Shown here piece after piece: positions 29,053 through 38,676 of a stretch of DNA of 64,000 nucleotides. This DNA is from Vibrio marisflavi CECT 7928 (GTDB lineage: Bacteria; Pseudomonadota; Gammaproteobacteria; Enterobacterales; Vibrionaceae). Below the pieces are notes generated by a model. That model was not told the origin of the DNA. It ran no database searches and saw only the letters and a list, made by a program, of their open reading frames with translations. The position numbers were made by a program, and so were the translations under genes. Position 1 is the stretch's first letter. Each line of letters begins with the position of its first letter. The stretch lies in assembly GCF_921294215.1 (NCBI RefSeq), contig NZ_CAKLDM010000002.1, forward strand, positions 2,666,001 through 2,730,000, in the 5' to 3' direction.

Positions 29053-30099
29053 GTGAAAGATGATCTTAACAGTACGATACTCAACAATGTCGTCACTGCT
29101 ATGCTCATGCTAAATGAGTCTCTTGAAGTGCGCTATGCTAACCCCGCTGCAGAACAATTATTTTCACAAAGCGCGAAACGTATCGTAGACCAGCCTTTAT
29201 CCAATTTAATCCAGCACGCTTCTATGGATCTTGCACTTCTCTCACAGCCCCTGCAAAGCGGCCAAAGTATCACCGATAGCGATGTTACGTTTGTAGTAGA
29301 CGGCAAGCCATTGATGCTTGAGGTAACCGTTAGCCCCGTGAGCTGGGAAAGCGAAGTACTCTTGTTAGTTGAAATGAGAAAAATCGACCAGCAGCGTCGA
29401 TTAAGCCAAGAGCTCAATCAGCATGCTCAACAACAAGCTGCCAAGCTGCTAGTTCGAGGACTCGCGCATGAAATTAAAAACCCTCTTGGCGGGCTGCGAG
29501 GTGCTGCGCAGCTATTGCAGAGAATGTTGCCAGATCAAAGCTTAACCGAATATACACAGATAATTATCGAACAAGCCGATAGGTTACGTGGCTTGGTAGA
29601 CAGGTTGCTTGGCCCACAAAGGCCGGGGATAAGAAAACAAGAGAACCTTCATCTTGTGCTGGAGAAAATTCGCCAACTGATAGAGCTGGAATTGGGCAAT
29701 CAAGTGATGATTGAGCGAGATTATGACCCTAGCCTGCCAGATATCATGATGGATACCGATCAGATTGAACAAGCACTTCTCAATATTGTCAGCAATGCAG
29801 GGCAGATCTTATCTAATCAACCAAATGGCAAAATAACCATTCGCACTAGAACCGTGCACCAAGCCAATATTCATGGCCACACGCACAAACTCGCCGCTCG
29901 TATTGAGGTTATCGATAACGGGCCGGGTATTCCAACAGATTTACAAGACACCCTTTTCTACCCGATGGTCAGTGGTAGAGAAGGTGGAACAGGTTTGGGG
30001 CTATCAATTTCACAGAACTTAATTGATCAACATAAAGGTAAGATCGACGTGGAGAGCTGGCCAGGCAGAACCACATTTACTATCTACCTACCAATTTAG
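29053..30099 (+). CDS. glnL: Nitrogen sensor histidine kinase/phosphatase NtrB
   Basis: 348 aa. NtrB phosphorylates NtrC when nitrogen is short and, with PII protein, dephosphorylates it when nitrogen is plentiful; it is cytoplasmic. A PAS domain (about 10-110) is followed by the H box LAHEIKNPLGG and the ATPase motifs DNGPGIP, FYPMVSGREGGTGLGLSI. I chose the GTG at 29053, with GAGGATGAG upstream; this places the phosphorylated histidine at residue 139, as in E. coli. A longer frame from 29011 would begin inside the NtrC operator. Operon with glnG, 39 bases apart. Confidence 0.97.
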   Translation: MKDDLNSTILNNVVTAMLMLNESLEVRYANPAAEQLFSQSAKRIVDQPLSNLIQHASMDLALLSQPLQSGQSITDSDVTFVVDGKPLMLEVTVSPVSWESEVLLLVEMRKIDQQRRLSQELNQHAQQQAAKLLVRGLAHEIKNPLGGLRGAAQLLQRMLPDQSLTEYTQIIIEQADRLRGLVDRLLGPQRPGIRKQENLHLVLEKIRQLIELELGNQVMIERDYDPSLPDIMMDTDQIEQALLNIVSNAGQILSNQPNGKITIRTRTVHQANIHGHTHKLAARIEVIDNGPGIPTDLQDTLFYPMVSGREGGTGLGLSISQNLIDQHKGKIDVESWPGRTTFTIYLPI

Positions 30100-30138
30100 C
30101 CCAATGCTAAATAGAGCTAGCATTAAGGAATCAAAATT

Positions 30139-31542
30139 ATGAGTAAAGGATATGTATGGGTTGTAGACGACGACAGTTCTATCCGATGGGTAATAGAAAA
30201 AACGCTCTCTTCAGCCAATATTAAATGTGAAACATTCTCTGATGCCGAAAGTGTTTTGCTCGCCTTAGAACGTGAAACACCAGACGTTTTAGTTTCAGAC
30301 ATTAGAATGCCGGGCATCGACGGCATTGAACTACTCAACCAAATCCAGCATCGCTCACCAGATCTGCCCGTTATTATTATGACGGCACATTCCGATTTAG
30401 ATGCCGCGGTGAATGCGTATCAAAAAGGCGCATTTGAGTATTTGCCCAAACCATTTGATATCGACGAAACACTCGCACTAGTCGAAAGAGCTATATCGCA
30501 TAGCTTTGAGCAAAGACGCGGCCAGTCTATTGAAGATAATTCACCACAAGAAACGCCAGAAATTATTGGTGAAGCACCAGCCATGCAAGAAGTATTTCGA
30601 GCTATCGGCCGATTATCTCGCTCTTCCATTTCTGTGCTGATTAACGGTGAATCTGGTACAGGTAAAGAGCTGGTAGCACACGCTCTTCATCGCCATAGCC
30701 CACGTGCGAAAAAACCATTTATTGCCTTAAATATGGCTGCCATTCCAAAAGATCTGATTGAATCTGAGCTATTTGGCCATGAGAAGGGAGCATTTACGGG
30801 AGCAAACAGCGTTAGGCAAGGCCGCTTTGAACAAGCCAATGGCGGAACACTATTTCTCGATGAAATTGGTGATATGCCGCTGGATATCCAAACACGTTTG
30901 CTAAGAGTTCTGGCCGATGGGCAGTTTTATCGTGTTGGTGGCCACTCTGCAATCAAAGTAGACGTGCGGATTGTTGCTGCAACTCACCAAGATCTGGAAA
31001 AACTAGTACAAAAAGGCGACTTCCGTGAGGATTTGTTTCACCGTCTAAACGTCATCCGAATTCAAATACCAGCGCTAAGGGAAAGAAAGCAAGATATCGA
31101 AAAGCTCACTCAGCACTTTCTCGCATTGGCATCGGAAGAACTAGGCGTCGACATGAAAGCGCTTCACCCAACTACAGTCGATATCCTTAACAAGCTAAAC
31201 TGGCCTGGCAATGTTCGTCAGCTGGAAAATATTTGTCGCTGGCTAACGGTTATGGCTAGCGGCAGTGAGATTCTACCAAGAGATCTTCCAGCTGAATTGT
31301 TAGAGGAAAAACCAAACTACTCGCTTGCTGCAGAGATGACTTGGCAAGATCAGTTGTCTAGCTGGGCAACTCAAGCATTGAGCTCTGGAGAAACCGATAT
31401 ACTTTCTTTTGCGCTGCCTGAATTCGAACGTATATTGCTAGAAGCAGCTCTCAATCATACCAATGGCCACAAGCAAGACGCAGCAAAAGTTCTTGGCTGG
31501 GGAAGAAACACACTCACCCGTAAACTGAAAGAACTGTACTAG
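30139..31542 (+). CDS. glnG: Nitrogen response regulator NtrC
   Basis: 467 aa. NtrC activates sigma-54 promoters under nitrogen limitation. The receiver domain (1-120) has the phosphorylated Asp54 in SDIRMPG; the AAA+ domain has GESGTGKE (Walker A), the GAFTGA loop that contacts sigma-54, and DEIGDMP (Walker B). The C-terminal Fis-type helix-turn-helix reads [20 protein letters not shown]. Predicted targets in this window are glnA and the glnLG operon itself. Confidence 0.99.
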   Translation: MSKGYVWVVDDDSSIRWVIEKTLSSANIKCETFSDAESVLLALERETPDVLVSDIRMPGIDGIELLNQIQHRSPDLPVIIMTAHSDLDAAVNAYQKGAFEYLPKPFDIDETLALVERAISHSFEQRRGQSIEDNSPQETPEIIGEAPAMQEVFRAIGRLSRSSISVLINGESGTGKELVAHALHRHSPRAKKPFIALNMAAIPKDLIESELFGHEKGAFTGANSVRQGRFEQANGGTLFLDEIGDMPLDIQTRLLRVLADGQFYRVGGHSAIKVDVRIVAATHQDLEKLVQKGDFREDLFHRLNVIRIQIPALRERKQDIEKLTQHFLALASEELGVDMKALHPTTVDILNKLNWPGNVRQLENICRWLTVMASGSEILPRDLPAELLEEKPNYSLAAEMTWQDQLSSWATQALSSGETDILSFALPEFERILLEAALNHTNGHKQDAAKVLGWGRNTLTRKLKELY

Positions 31543-31553
31543 CTCTCCAACAA

Positions 31554-31581
31554 GCCGCCATAGATTATCGGCTATGGCGGC
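31554..31581 (+). other. Strong hairpin after ntrC, no T tract
   Basis: GCCGCCATAG (31554-31563) pairs perfectly with CTATGGCGGC (31572-31581) around eight bases. It lies 11 bases after the glnG stop. There is no run of Ts after it, so it may protect the mRNA 3' end or act with Rho rather than as a simple terminator. Confidence 0.6.
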
Positions 31582-31723
31582 AGCAATGATTGCAAAATCA
31601 TCAACAGAATTCGTTACTATCGGCAAGCAACGGGCAAATATTCAGCGAATTATCTTCATTCACTACTGACACCTTTATCATAGCTTTTTATACTGTTTTG
31701 AAATGGGCAATCGGAAAATGACT

Positions 31724-32728
31724 ATGATAACTAAAACTCTTCCACTAACAGATATTCACCGCCACCTTGATGGCAACATTCGCACTAAAACCATCATTGA
31801 ACTAGGCCAGAAGTTTTCTGTACAACTGCCCGCATACGACGTAGAAGGTCTAACTCCTCATGTGCAAATTGTCGAAACAGAACCGTCACTCGTTGCTTTT
31901 CTATCTAAGCTTGACTGGGGCGTCGCTGTTTTAGGTGACTTAGACGCTTGCCGACGTGTGGCTTATGAAAATGTCGAAGACGCGTTGAATGCTCAAATTG
32001 ACTACGCAGAGCTTCGCTTTTCACCTTACTACATGGCAATGAAGCACAACCTACCGGTGCAAGGTGTGGTAGAAGCTGTGATTGACGGCGTACAGGCTGG
32101 CATCAAAGACTTCGGCATCAAAGCAAACCTTATCGGCATCCTAAGCCGAACATTCGGCCAACAAGCTTGCCAAACTGAACTGGATGCAATCCTCTCGCAG
32201 AAAGATAACATTGTAGCCATCGACCTTGCAGGGGATGAAATCGGCCAACCTGGTGAACTCTTTACCAGTCACTTCAAACAAGTAAGAGACTCTGGCCTAA
32301 ACGTAACCGTTCACGCTGGTGAAGCGGCAGGCGCAGAAAGTGTATGGTTTGCAATGCAAGAGCTAGGCGCAACCCGCATAGGCCACGGCACAAATTCAAT
32401 ACATGACCCTAAGTTAATGGATTATCTCGCAGAAAATCGTATTGGTATTGAGTCATGCATTACGTCGAACTTCCAGACCAGTACTGTCGCGAAAATCGAA
32501 AATCACCCAATCAAGCAGTTCTTACAACATGGTATCCTAGCGAGCATCAATACCGATGACCCAGCGGTTGAAGGTATTGAACTGCCTCACGAGTATGAAG
32601 TTGCTGCCGTTCAAGCTGGTCTAAGCCAACAGCAAATCAAACAAGCTCAAATAAATGGTTTAGACATTGCCTTTTTATCAGAGCAGGAAAAGCAACAATT
32701 GAGAGAAAAAGCCGCTACTAGAGGCTAA
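31724..32728 (+). CDS. add: Adenosine deaminase
   Basis: 334 aa. Add converts (deoxy)adenosine to (deoxy)inosine in purine salvage. Zinc and catalytic motifs are present: HRHLDG near the N terminus, VHAGE (His and Glu), RIGHG, and NTDDP with the two aspartates. ATG at 31724 ([17 protein letters not shown]) matches the Vibrio family start and has GGAAA at the right distance; ATG at 31718 is too close to that site. It has its own downstream terminator. Confidence 0.96.
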   Translation: MITKTLPLTDIHRHLDGNIRTKTIIELGQKFSVQLPAYDVEGLTPHVQIVETEPSLVAFLSKLDWGVAVLGDLDACRRVAYENVEDALNAQIDYAELRFSPYYMAMKHNLPVQGVVEAVIDGVQAGIKDFGIKANLIGILSRTFGQQACQTELDAILSQKDNIVAIDLAGDEIGQPGELFTSHFKQVRDSGLNVTVHAGEAAGAESVWFAMQELGATRIGHGTNSIHDPKLMDYLAENRIGIESCITSNFQTSTVAKIENHPIKQFLQHGILASINTDDPAVEGIELPHEYEVAAVQAGLSQQQIKQAQINGLDIAFLSEQEKQQLREKAATRG

Positions 32729-32736
32729 CACTCTTC

Positions 32737-32782
32737 AAGCCCTAAATTGAATGCAATATCGCTGACTAATTTAGGGCTTTTT
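32737..32782 (+). terminator. Intrinsic terminator after add
   Basis: A 12-bp perfect stem, AAGCCCTAAATT (32737-32748) with its complement at 32768-32779, then Ts. About 180 bases then lead to the next gene; I saw no convincing sigma-54 promoter there. Confidence 0.88.
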
Positions 32783-32966
32783 ATCTAGAAAAACTTATTC
32801 CCTTATATTCTCAGCCCACACCCTTACTCACTTTTAAACCAATATTCATGGCATTAGGTAGCTAGCACTATCGATCAAGATATAGAGTTTATGTTGCTTA
32901 AAAAACAAACATGAAATGTTCTATGCTTAATATCTATTGATAAACATTTAAAGGAATAAATGTCTC

Positions 32967-35234
32967 ATGAATAGGCTGCTAAACGGATTTATTGCTACTA
33001 CCTTTCTTTGTCTATCGACTTCAAGTTACGCCAACGAAAGTGCCGAGCAAATTGCAACTAACCTCGACGTTGTGTGGGTACTGGTTGCCACTGGGCTTGT
33101 TTTCTTCATGCAAGCGGGATTTACCATGCTCGAGTCGGGCATGATTCGCGCGAAAAATAGCTACAATGTGGCGGTGAAGAATATCAGTGACTTTACTGCT
33201 GCTGCGCTGTCTTTCTGGTTAATTGGCTTTGCGCTAATGTTTGGCCAATCCGTTGGTGGATGGTTTGGTAGCGTGACTGATTCTGGCATTACTTTTAAGC
33301 AGCCAATGGACTATGCGTTCTTTATCTTCCAAGCAACTTTTGTCGGAACAGCGGCAACTATTGTGGCAGGCGCCGTTGCCGAGCGCATGAAGTTCAATGC
33401 CTATTTAATCATATCTGTCGCAATTAGCGTGGTCATCTATCCAATCAGTGGCCACTGGATATGGGGAAGTGCGCTACTAGGTGGTGAAGCTGGTTGGCTG
33501 GAAGCAAAAGGGTTTATGGATTTTGCAGGCTCAACAGTCGTGCACTCTGTAGGTGGTTGGGTCGCCTTAGCTGGTGTAATTGTTCTTGGTGCCAGAAAAG
33601 GCCGCTTTGACAAAGATGGGCGCGTGCAAGATATTCCAGGGCACAACCTGCTTATCGCAACACTAGGCGTGTTCATTCTTTGGTTTGGCTGGTTTGGCTT
33701 CAATGGTGGAAGTACCTTGTCTGCTGACGGCTCTATGGCCAAAATCATAGTCAATACCGTTCTTAGTGGCTGCTCTGGCGGACTTACCGCACTTCTCATT
33801 TCTGGATTATTTAATAAAGGTCTAATTCGCGTAGAACACGCTTTAAATGGCATATTAGGCGGGTTAGTCGCTATCACCGCTGGCTGCGCCTTCGTTGAGC
33901 CCAATAGCGCCATCATTATTGGCGTAATAGGCGCTGCCATAGTCTATGCAGCGGAAGTCGCCTTGGTTGAAACTTTTAAGCTTGATGATCCTGTGGGAGC
34001 AATTGCGGTTCACGGCGTAGGTGGCGCTTGGGGCACACTGGCAGTTGCGCTTTTTGCTAACGAGTCCAGCTTATTAGCAGGTGGACGTATCGAACAATTT
34101 ATGGTGCAACTGACAGGTGTAGCATCGGTATTTATTTGGTCCTTTGGTATGGGGCTACTGAGCTTCTATTTACTGCGTTTCTTCCATGATTTACGAGTAT
34201 CTTCAGATGAAGAGGATCAAGGCTTAAACGTTGTAGAGCATGGCGCAAAGACCGTTTGGTTAGATACCATGAGAACGATGCACAATATCGTGACTACGGG
34301 AGATTTACGCTCTCGGGCAGAAGTTGAGCTCGCCACCGAAGCTGGCGAAACAGCCATCTCCTTCAATCAGCTGTTGGATAGGTTCCATCACAGTATTTCG
34401 CTAATGGCGAAGTCTTCTGCCGCCTTGCAAAACGACACGCAAAAGCTCGACCAAGTAGTCTCGTCAACAAAAAGGCAAACCGCTGAACAAACCGACTCTG
34501 TCAGAGATATTTCTCAGATCATGTGCCAGATATTAGATTCAGCAAAAGGAATCACTGAAAGCTCCACTGAGAATGCAGATAAAGCCAGCGATGCCTCTGA
34601 AAAGGTTACCACTAGTGTCAACCAAATTAAGCACTTATCGGACTCGATCGAGCAGCTTTCCCAAGACCTCGACACCGCTTCGAAGAAAGCCTTACAAGTT
34701 TCGGAAAAGACCAATAACATCAACCAGATCCTCACCTTGGTACAACAAATTGCCGAGCAAACTAATCTACTGGCACTCAATGCTGCTATTGAGTCAGCAA
34801 GAGCTGGAGATCTAGGACGTGGCTTTGCAGTCGTTGCAGACGAAGTAAGAAACTTAGCCCAACGAACTCAAGCCGCCACAACGGATATTCAAGAGCAAAT
34901 TGAACAGCTACAACAAATGGCTGGAGAGTCATCGAAAGAGATGCAAGATTACTCAAAACAGATGACCAATAGCTATGAAGACTCTCGTACAGCTATGTCT
35001 TCCCTCTACTCCATGATTGATGCGATTGACAGTATCACAACACTCAACAAAGCGGTTGAAAGCGCAAGTAAAAGCCAAACCACGCTTTCTAGCCAAGCGC
35101 ACGACCTGTTAGAACACATTCAGCTCAATGTAGAGGAAAACATCTTATCAAGTCATCAGCTTGATAACGTTTCAAAATCGCTCAAATCTGACTCGAACCG
35201 ATTTAACGAAAACGTATCCAACTACAAGATTTAA
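32967..35234 (+). CDS. Ammonium transporter (Amt) fused to chemotaxis signalling domain
   Basis: 755 aa. Residues 1-22 look like a signal peptide; 30-410 form an Amt/MEP channel with the expected pore residues: FQ at 121-122, DFAGSTVVH with His193, GWFGFNGGS (241-249) and VHGVGG with His349. Both pore histidines are kept. Residues about 440-478 ([11 protein letters not shown] and FNQLLDRF) resemble the second half of a HAMP domain. Residues about 480-755 are a methyl-accepting chemotaxis protein signalling coiled coil, with the conserved hairpin tip at about 593-634 ([20 protein letters not shown]). It probably senses or transports ammonium and signals to CheA/CheW. Amt-MCP fusions are known from genome surveys; the function of this one is inferred. 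No glnK lies next to it. Confidence 0.9.
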   Translation: MNRLLNGFIATTFLCLSTSSYANESAEQIATNLDVVWVLVATGLVFFMQAGFTMLESGMIRAKNSYNVAVKNISDFTAAALSFWLIGFALMFGQSVGGWFGSVTDSGITFKQPMDYAFFIFQATFVGTAATIVAGAVAERMKFNAYLIISVAISVVIYPISGHWIWGSALLGGEAGWLEAKGFMDFAGSTVVHSVGGWVALAGVIVLGARKGRFDKDGRVQDIPGHNLLIATLGVFILWFGWFGFNGGSTLSADGSMAKIIVNTVLSGCSGGLTALLISGLFNKGLIRVEHALNGILGGLVAITAGCAFVEPNSAIIIGVIGAAIVYAAEVALVETFKLDDPVGAIAVHGVGGAWGTLAVALFANESSLLAGGRIEQFMVQLTGVASVFIWSFGMGLLSFYLLRFFHDLRVSSDEEDQGLNVVEHGAKTVWLDTMRTMHNIVTTGDLRSRAEVELATEAGETAISFNQLLDRFHHSISLMAKSSAALQNDTQKLDQVVSSTKRQTAEQTDSVRDISQIMCQILDSAKGITESSTENADKASDASEKVTTSVNQIKHLSDSIEQLSQDLDTASKKALQVSEKTNNINQILTLVQQIAEQTNLLALNAAIESARAGDLGRGFAVVADEVRNLAQRTQAATTDIQEQIEQLQQMAGESSKEMQDYSKQMTNSYEDSRTAMSSLYSMIDAIDSITTLNKAVESASKSQTTLSSQAHDLLEHIQLNVEENILSSHQLDNVSKSLKSDSNRFNENVSNYKI

Positions 35235-35255
35235 GATCTTTCACGCCAAGAATCA

Positions 35256-35292
35256 CTGCCCCTTCGATTAAATGATTTGATTGAAAGGGCAG
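35256..35292. terminator. Hairpin between converging Amt-MCP and oxidoreductase genes
   Basis: CTGCCC (35256-35261) and GGGCAG (35287-35292), extended by further weaker pairs. It lies in the 66-base gap between two converging genes; there is no long T run, so terminator activity is uncertain. Confidence 0.45.
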
Positions 35293-35300
35293 ACGAGACT

Positions 35301-37193
35301 TTAACTCATAGCAATAACCCGCGGTTGGCCAGAGGAGATATTCTTTTTGTCTACCTGATAATCAGTAGAGTAGCGACGCAGCTTACAATCATTACCTTCG
35401 TTACAGCCACAACTTAAGCAACGTTTAGCTTCATCAATGGCTGCTTGGTTACTAAAGCCTTTTTCTACTTCATCAAAACTTAAGTGGCGCTGGTCTATGG
35501 TAAGCTCTGAGACTTTCACGCGCATGAACTTTTTCAATAGTTGATTGAGGTTTGCTTCGATTTGCTCTTTACCCTTACCCGGAGACATTGAGCGAATGGC
35601 ATTGGTTAACCTATCAACATGATCGGTATTAATCAGGTGAGTTCTCTCCAAGTTTCGAGCTCGGAAAGATTCAACGTAAAGCTTTTCCATGTCTCCACCA
35701 AGATAGGTATCGATACCTTTTGCTGCTACTCGACCGTCTGCGATAGCTTCTATCGCTGTCGCGGGGCCGCGTCTCACATCCCCTATCGCAAAAATATTTT
35801 TTGCGCCGGTGTGCATGGTCTCTTCTTCAACATTGATAGTATTCCAACGGCTGATATCTAACGGCAGAGAATCATCTTCAGCGAAGCTTAAATCAGCCTT
35901 TTGCGAAACTGCGGCAATCACTGTATCAAACTCTTCGGTGAAGTATTCTCCTGTAGATTGAGGGCTGCGACGACCAGATGCGTCTGGCTCACCTAGTGCC
36001 ATTTTCTCAAGCTTTACTTGATGCACTCGTCCCATTTCGTCGGCAATATTTTCAACCGGATTGGTCAAGAAGTGGAATTTAACCCCTTCATGTTCGGCTT
36101 CTTCAATTTCATAATCTTCAGCAGGCATCTCTGAGCGAGTACGACGATATATTAGTGTCGTCTCTGCGCCTTTGCGCAAAGCCGTGCGTGCGCAGTCAAT
36201 AGCCGTGTTCCCGCCACCAATGACCGCAACTTTCTTACCCACTGAATATTGGTTCTCAGTTGCTTGATCTTTTAGAAAGTCGACGCCCAAATAGCAACCT
36301 TTCAGATCACTTCCCGTATAGCGCATTTCACTCGCCAAAGACGCTCCCACAGCCAAACATACTGCATCATATTCTGCGCTGAGATCGCTTAACTCAAAGT
36401 CCACCCCAAGTTTTTGGTTGGTCTGGATCTGCATACCATTCGCGCACATTAACTCTATTTCTTTGTCCAAGACTGCTTTAGGAAGGCGATATTCTGGAAT
36501 ACCATAGCGCAGCCAACCACCGGCTTTAGGCATGGATTCAAAGACCGTAACCTGATAGCCCTCATTGCTAAGGAAATAACCACAACTCAATCCACCAGGG
36601 CCACCACCGACTATCGCAATCTTTTTATCTTTAGCTGGTTTGCTTTCAGGCGTATAGGCTTCATATGAAGACAAATCGAGATCCGCTGCATGACGTTTTA
36701 AATGGCGAATAGCAATTGGCTCGTCTACTTTTGCCCTATGGCAATCTGCTTCACAAAATGCAGGACACACACGACCAATAGAGAGAGGCATTGGCAGTGT
36801 TTTCTTGATAACTTCAATCGCCTTACGGTGCTCGTTTTGAGCGATGTAGGCTAAATATACCTGAATATCAACTTTAGCCGGACACGCTACCTGACAAGGC
36901 GGCACACTGCAGCTTGCGTTCGGTGCAGAAAGAATCTCTTCCAAACGACGTTTTCTGAGCTTTGCCAAGGAAGAGGATTCTGTGACAACGCATATTCCTC
37001 GCGTTGCAATAACATTACTCGCCTTCGTATAACCTTGACCGTTGACCTCTACCACGCAAAGGCCACAATCATTTCCTAAACCATCAACACCACACAAGCA
37101 TGGAATATCCAATCCTTGGCTTTTCGCCACGTCTAACAGGTTTTGCTTTGACTCTACTAAACATTTTTTTCCATCAAGGGTGATCTCGACCAT
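35301..37193 (-). CDS. AegA/GltD-like FAD oxidoreductase with N-terminal 2Fe-2S domain
   Basis: 630 aa. Domain order: a ferredoxin-like 2Fe-2S domain (1-75; Cys32/34, 43, 46, 68, arranged as in NuoG); a GltD-type Fe-S linker (about 90-170; Cys95, 100, 104 and 143, 147, 151); FAD site GGGPGG at 196-201; NAD(P) site GGGNTAIDCA at 326-335; a C-terminal cysteine cluster (592, 595, 597, 603). The core resembles the small subunit of glutamate synthase and E. coli AegA, an anaerobically expressed homologue. No large GltB-like subunit is near, so it is not glutamate synthase itself. It probably passes electrons between NAD(P)H and an unknown acceptor. An FNR-type promoter lies upstream. Start ATG 37193. 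Confidence 0.85.
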   Translation of the reverse strand: MVEITLDGKKCLVESKQNLLDVAKSQGLDIPCLCGVDGLGNDCGLCVVEVNGQGYTKASNVIATRGICVVTESSSLAKLRKRRLEEILSAPNASCSVPPCQVACPAKVDIQVYLAYIAQNEHRKAIEVIKKTLPMPLSIGRVCPAFCEADCHRAKVDEPIAIRHLKRHAADLDLSSYEAYTPESKPAKDKKIAIVGGGPGGLSCGYFLSNEGYQVTVFESMPKAGGWLRYGIPEYRLPKAVLDKEIELMCANGMQIQTNQKLGVDFELSDLSAEYDAVCLAVGASLASEMRYTGSDLKGCYLGVDFLKDQATENQYSVGKKVAVIGGGNTAIDCARTALRKGAETTLIYRRTRSEMPAEDYEIEEAEHEGVKFHFLTNPVENIADEMGRVHQVKLEKMALGEPDASGRRSPQSTGEYFTEEFDTVIAAVSQKADLSFAEDDSLPLDISRWNTINVEEETMHTGAKNIFAIGDVRRGPATAIEAIADGRVAAKGIDTYLGGDMEKLYVESFRARNLERTHLINTDHVDRLTNAIRSMSPGKGKEQIEANLNQLLKKFMRVKVSELTIDQRHLSFDEVEKGFSNQAAIDEAKRCLSCGCNEGNDCKLRRYSTDYQVDKKNISSGQPRVIAMS

Positions 37194-37422
37194 CTCCAGC
37201 CTCTTATAAATTTAATTGCGATACCAAAGCGGCCGAGCGGCCTGCTGGCTTTAAGACATCGATACCCAACAACCGCAAAGCATTCCCTTTCGGCTGTTTA
37301 GGTATTATTTTTAAATTTCACAAATCTGATAAATTTCAGCGCAAGCAAGATAAGATTCATTAACCGAATAAAAACCAGGTCGAATCATTTTCCATTGGCT
37401 GATTACGTTATTAACCAAACTA

Positions 37423-37464
37423 TGTATAAAAAAGAAGCACGTAATTTTCCTTGATATGAATCAA
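37423..37464 (-). promoter_or_regulatory. Class II FNR-dependent promoter for the AegA-like gene
   Basis: TTGATATGAATCAA at 37451-37464 is a perfect FNR box. On the minus strand a -10 element TATACA occupies 37423-37428, which predicts a start near 37416 and puts the FNR site at -41.5, the classic position for activation. The transcript would have a leader of about 220 bases. That leader holds GGCC-GCTC-GGCC flanked by AAAGC and GCTTT at 37238-37257, a possible hairpin; otherwise I see nothing in the 461-base gap. Confidence 0.75.
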
Positions 37465-37615
37465 CCGTTCGAGATTAAGATCGTAAAACTATTCAACAAA
37501 ATGTAATTGATAAATTACTTAAAAGACAAAACGTTAATTAATGATTACTGGCATAGTTTTGCAGAATCTAATCCGTCAAAAGGATAGATATCAAATAGGC
37601 GTGTCATTTGAAGGA

Positions 37616-37645
37616 AAAGCAGCCCACATAAAGTTAAGCTGCCTT
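37616..37645 (-). terminator. Probable terminator of kdgR
   Basis: Read on the minus strand, AAGGCAGC (37638-37645) pairs with GCTGCTTT (37616-37623), one G-T pair, followed by T-rich sequence. It begins 10 bases after the kdgR stop. Confidence 0.6.
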
Positions 37646-37654
37646 AAATTTTAT

Positions 37655-38437
37655 CTATGCGGGATAGTCATAAAAGCCCAACTGAGCGGAAACTTGCTTT
37701 CCGACTGCCTTTAGCTGCGCAACATAACTCTGTTTCTGTGTTTCATCAAAACGAATGGTAGGGAATGAAATTGAAGCACTTGCGATGATTTGTCCCAGCC
37801 GATCATATACAGGTACTGCGATACAGCGAATGCCGATCTCTTGCTCTTCGTTGTCTTCTGCAAATCCTTGCTCTTTTACCTGTTCAAGCTCCGCAAGAAG
37901 TTGATCTGTACTTTCGATAGTTTTGTCTGTGTGCTTAATAAATTCTATCGGCTCTAATATCTTTCGCACATCAACTTCATTTTTACCTGAAAGCAAAACT
38001 TTACCAATTGCAGTGCAATACAGTGGGTTTCTGCGACCAATACGAGAATACATCCGCAGATTGTAGCCAGAGTCAATCTTGTGAACATAGACAATGGAAC
38101 CTTCATCCATAATACCTAAGTGCAACGCTTCGTTAGTTTGCTCCGCTACGACTCGCATTTCCTTGTCTGCGATAGAAACCAAGTCCAAATATTCCAGAGA
38201 CAGTGAGCCCAGCTCAAACAACTTTATCGTTAATGAATACTTGTCAGCCTCACCTTGCTGAGACACATAGCCTAACCCTTTCATTGTTTGTAGAAAACGA
38301 TAGGTGGTCGCTTTGGACATCATTAGACGTTGTGATAGCTCAGACACTCCAATTTCCTTCTGCTCACCTAATGCTTGGAGTATATGGAACACTTTCAAGA
38401 CAGATGAAACCGCTTCGGGCTGAGTCGACTTTGCCAT
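37655..38437 (-). CDS. kdgR: IclR-family repressor KdgR
   Basis: 260 aa. KdgR represses genes for uronate and 2-keto-3-deoxygluconate (KDG) use; KDG releases it from DNA. The N-terminal winged helix (about 10-75, VSELSQRLMMSKATTYRFLQ) and the C-terminal IclR effector domain (YSRIGRRNPLYCTAIGKVLL, DNEEQEIGIRCIAVPV) are very close to E. coli KdgR. ATG at 38437. It is divergent from kdgK-eda, and a KdgR-type operator sits in the gap, so it very likely controls its neighbours and itself. Confidence 0.96.
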   Translation of the reverse strand: MAKSTQPEAVSSVLKVFHILQALGEQKEIGVSELSQRLMMSKATTYRFLQTMKGLGYVSQQGEADKYSLTIKLFELGSLSLEYLDLVSIADKEMRVVAEQTNEALHLGIMDEGSIVYVHKIDSGYNLRMYSRIGRRNPLYCTAIGKVLLSGKNEVDVRKILEPIEFIKHTDKTIESTDQLLAELEQVKEQGFAEDNEEQEIGIRCIAVPVYDRLGQIIASASISFPTIRFDETQKQSYVAQLKAVGKQVSAQLGFYDYPA

Positions 38438-38596
38438 AAAAGATATAACCTGTTTTACAAAAAATTCTGTCCAATATAAACCACCAAGACAGAAACATTC
38501 AACTCGCTAATTCCTTCCTAGATATAAGAAAACCAAATTACACGTACTTAACTAACCAATATTTCGATTCTAGATCAAAAAATAAATATTATCTTT

Positions 38597-38647
38597 TGAA
38601 ACGTTGTTTTATTTTTATTGATTAACAAGTTCACAAAGTGACATAAT
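38597..38647 (+). promoter_or_regulatory. KdgR operator and kdgK promoter
   Basis: TGAAACGTTGTTTTA at 38597-38611 closely matches the KdgR box (core TGAAACNNYRTTTYA). A sigma-70-like promoter follows: TTGATT (38618-38623), 18 bases, CATAAT (38642-38647), 30 bases before the kdgK start. The operator lies just upstream of the -35. Confidence 0.78.
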
Positions 38648-38676
38648 GCCAAGAGTCAAAGCTTAGAGAAAGAATT

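Noticed and set aside
32840..32880. Sigma-54-like GG...GC sequence before the Amt-MCP gene (TGGCATTAGGTAGC)
   Set aside because: The GG-GC distance is 11 instead of 12 and the rest of the consensus is poor.
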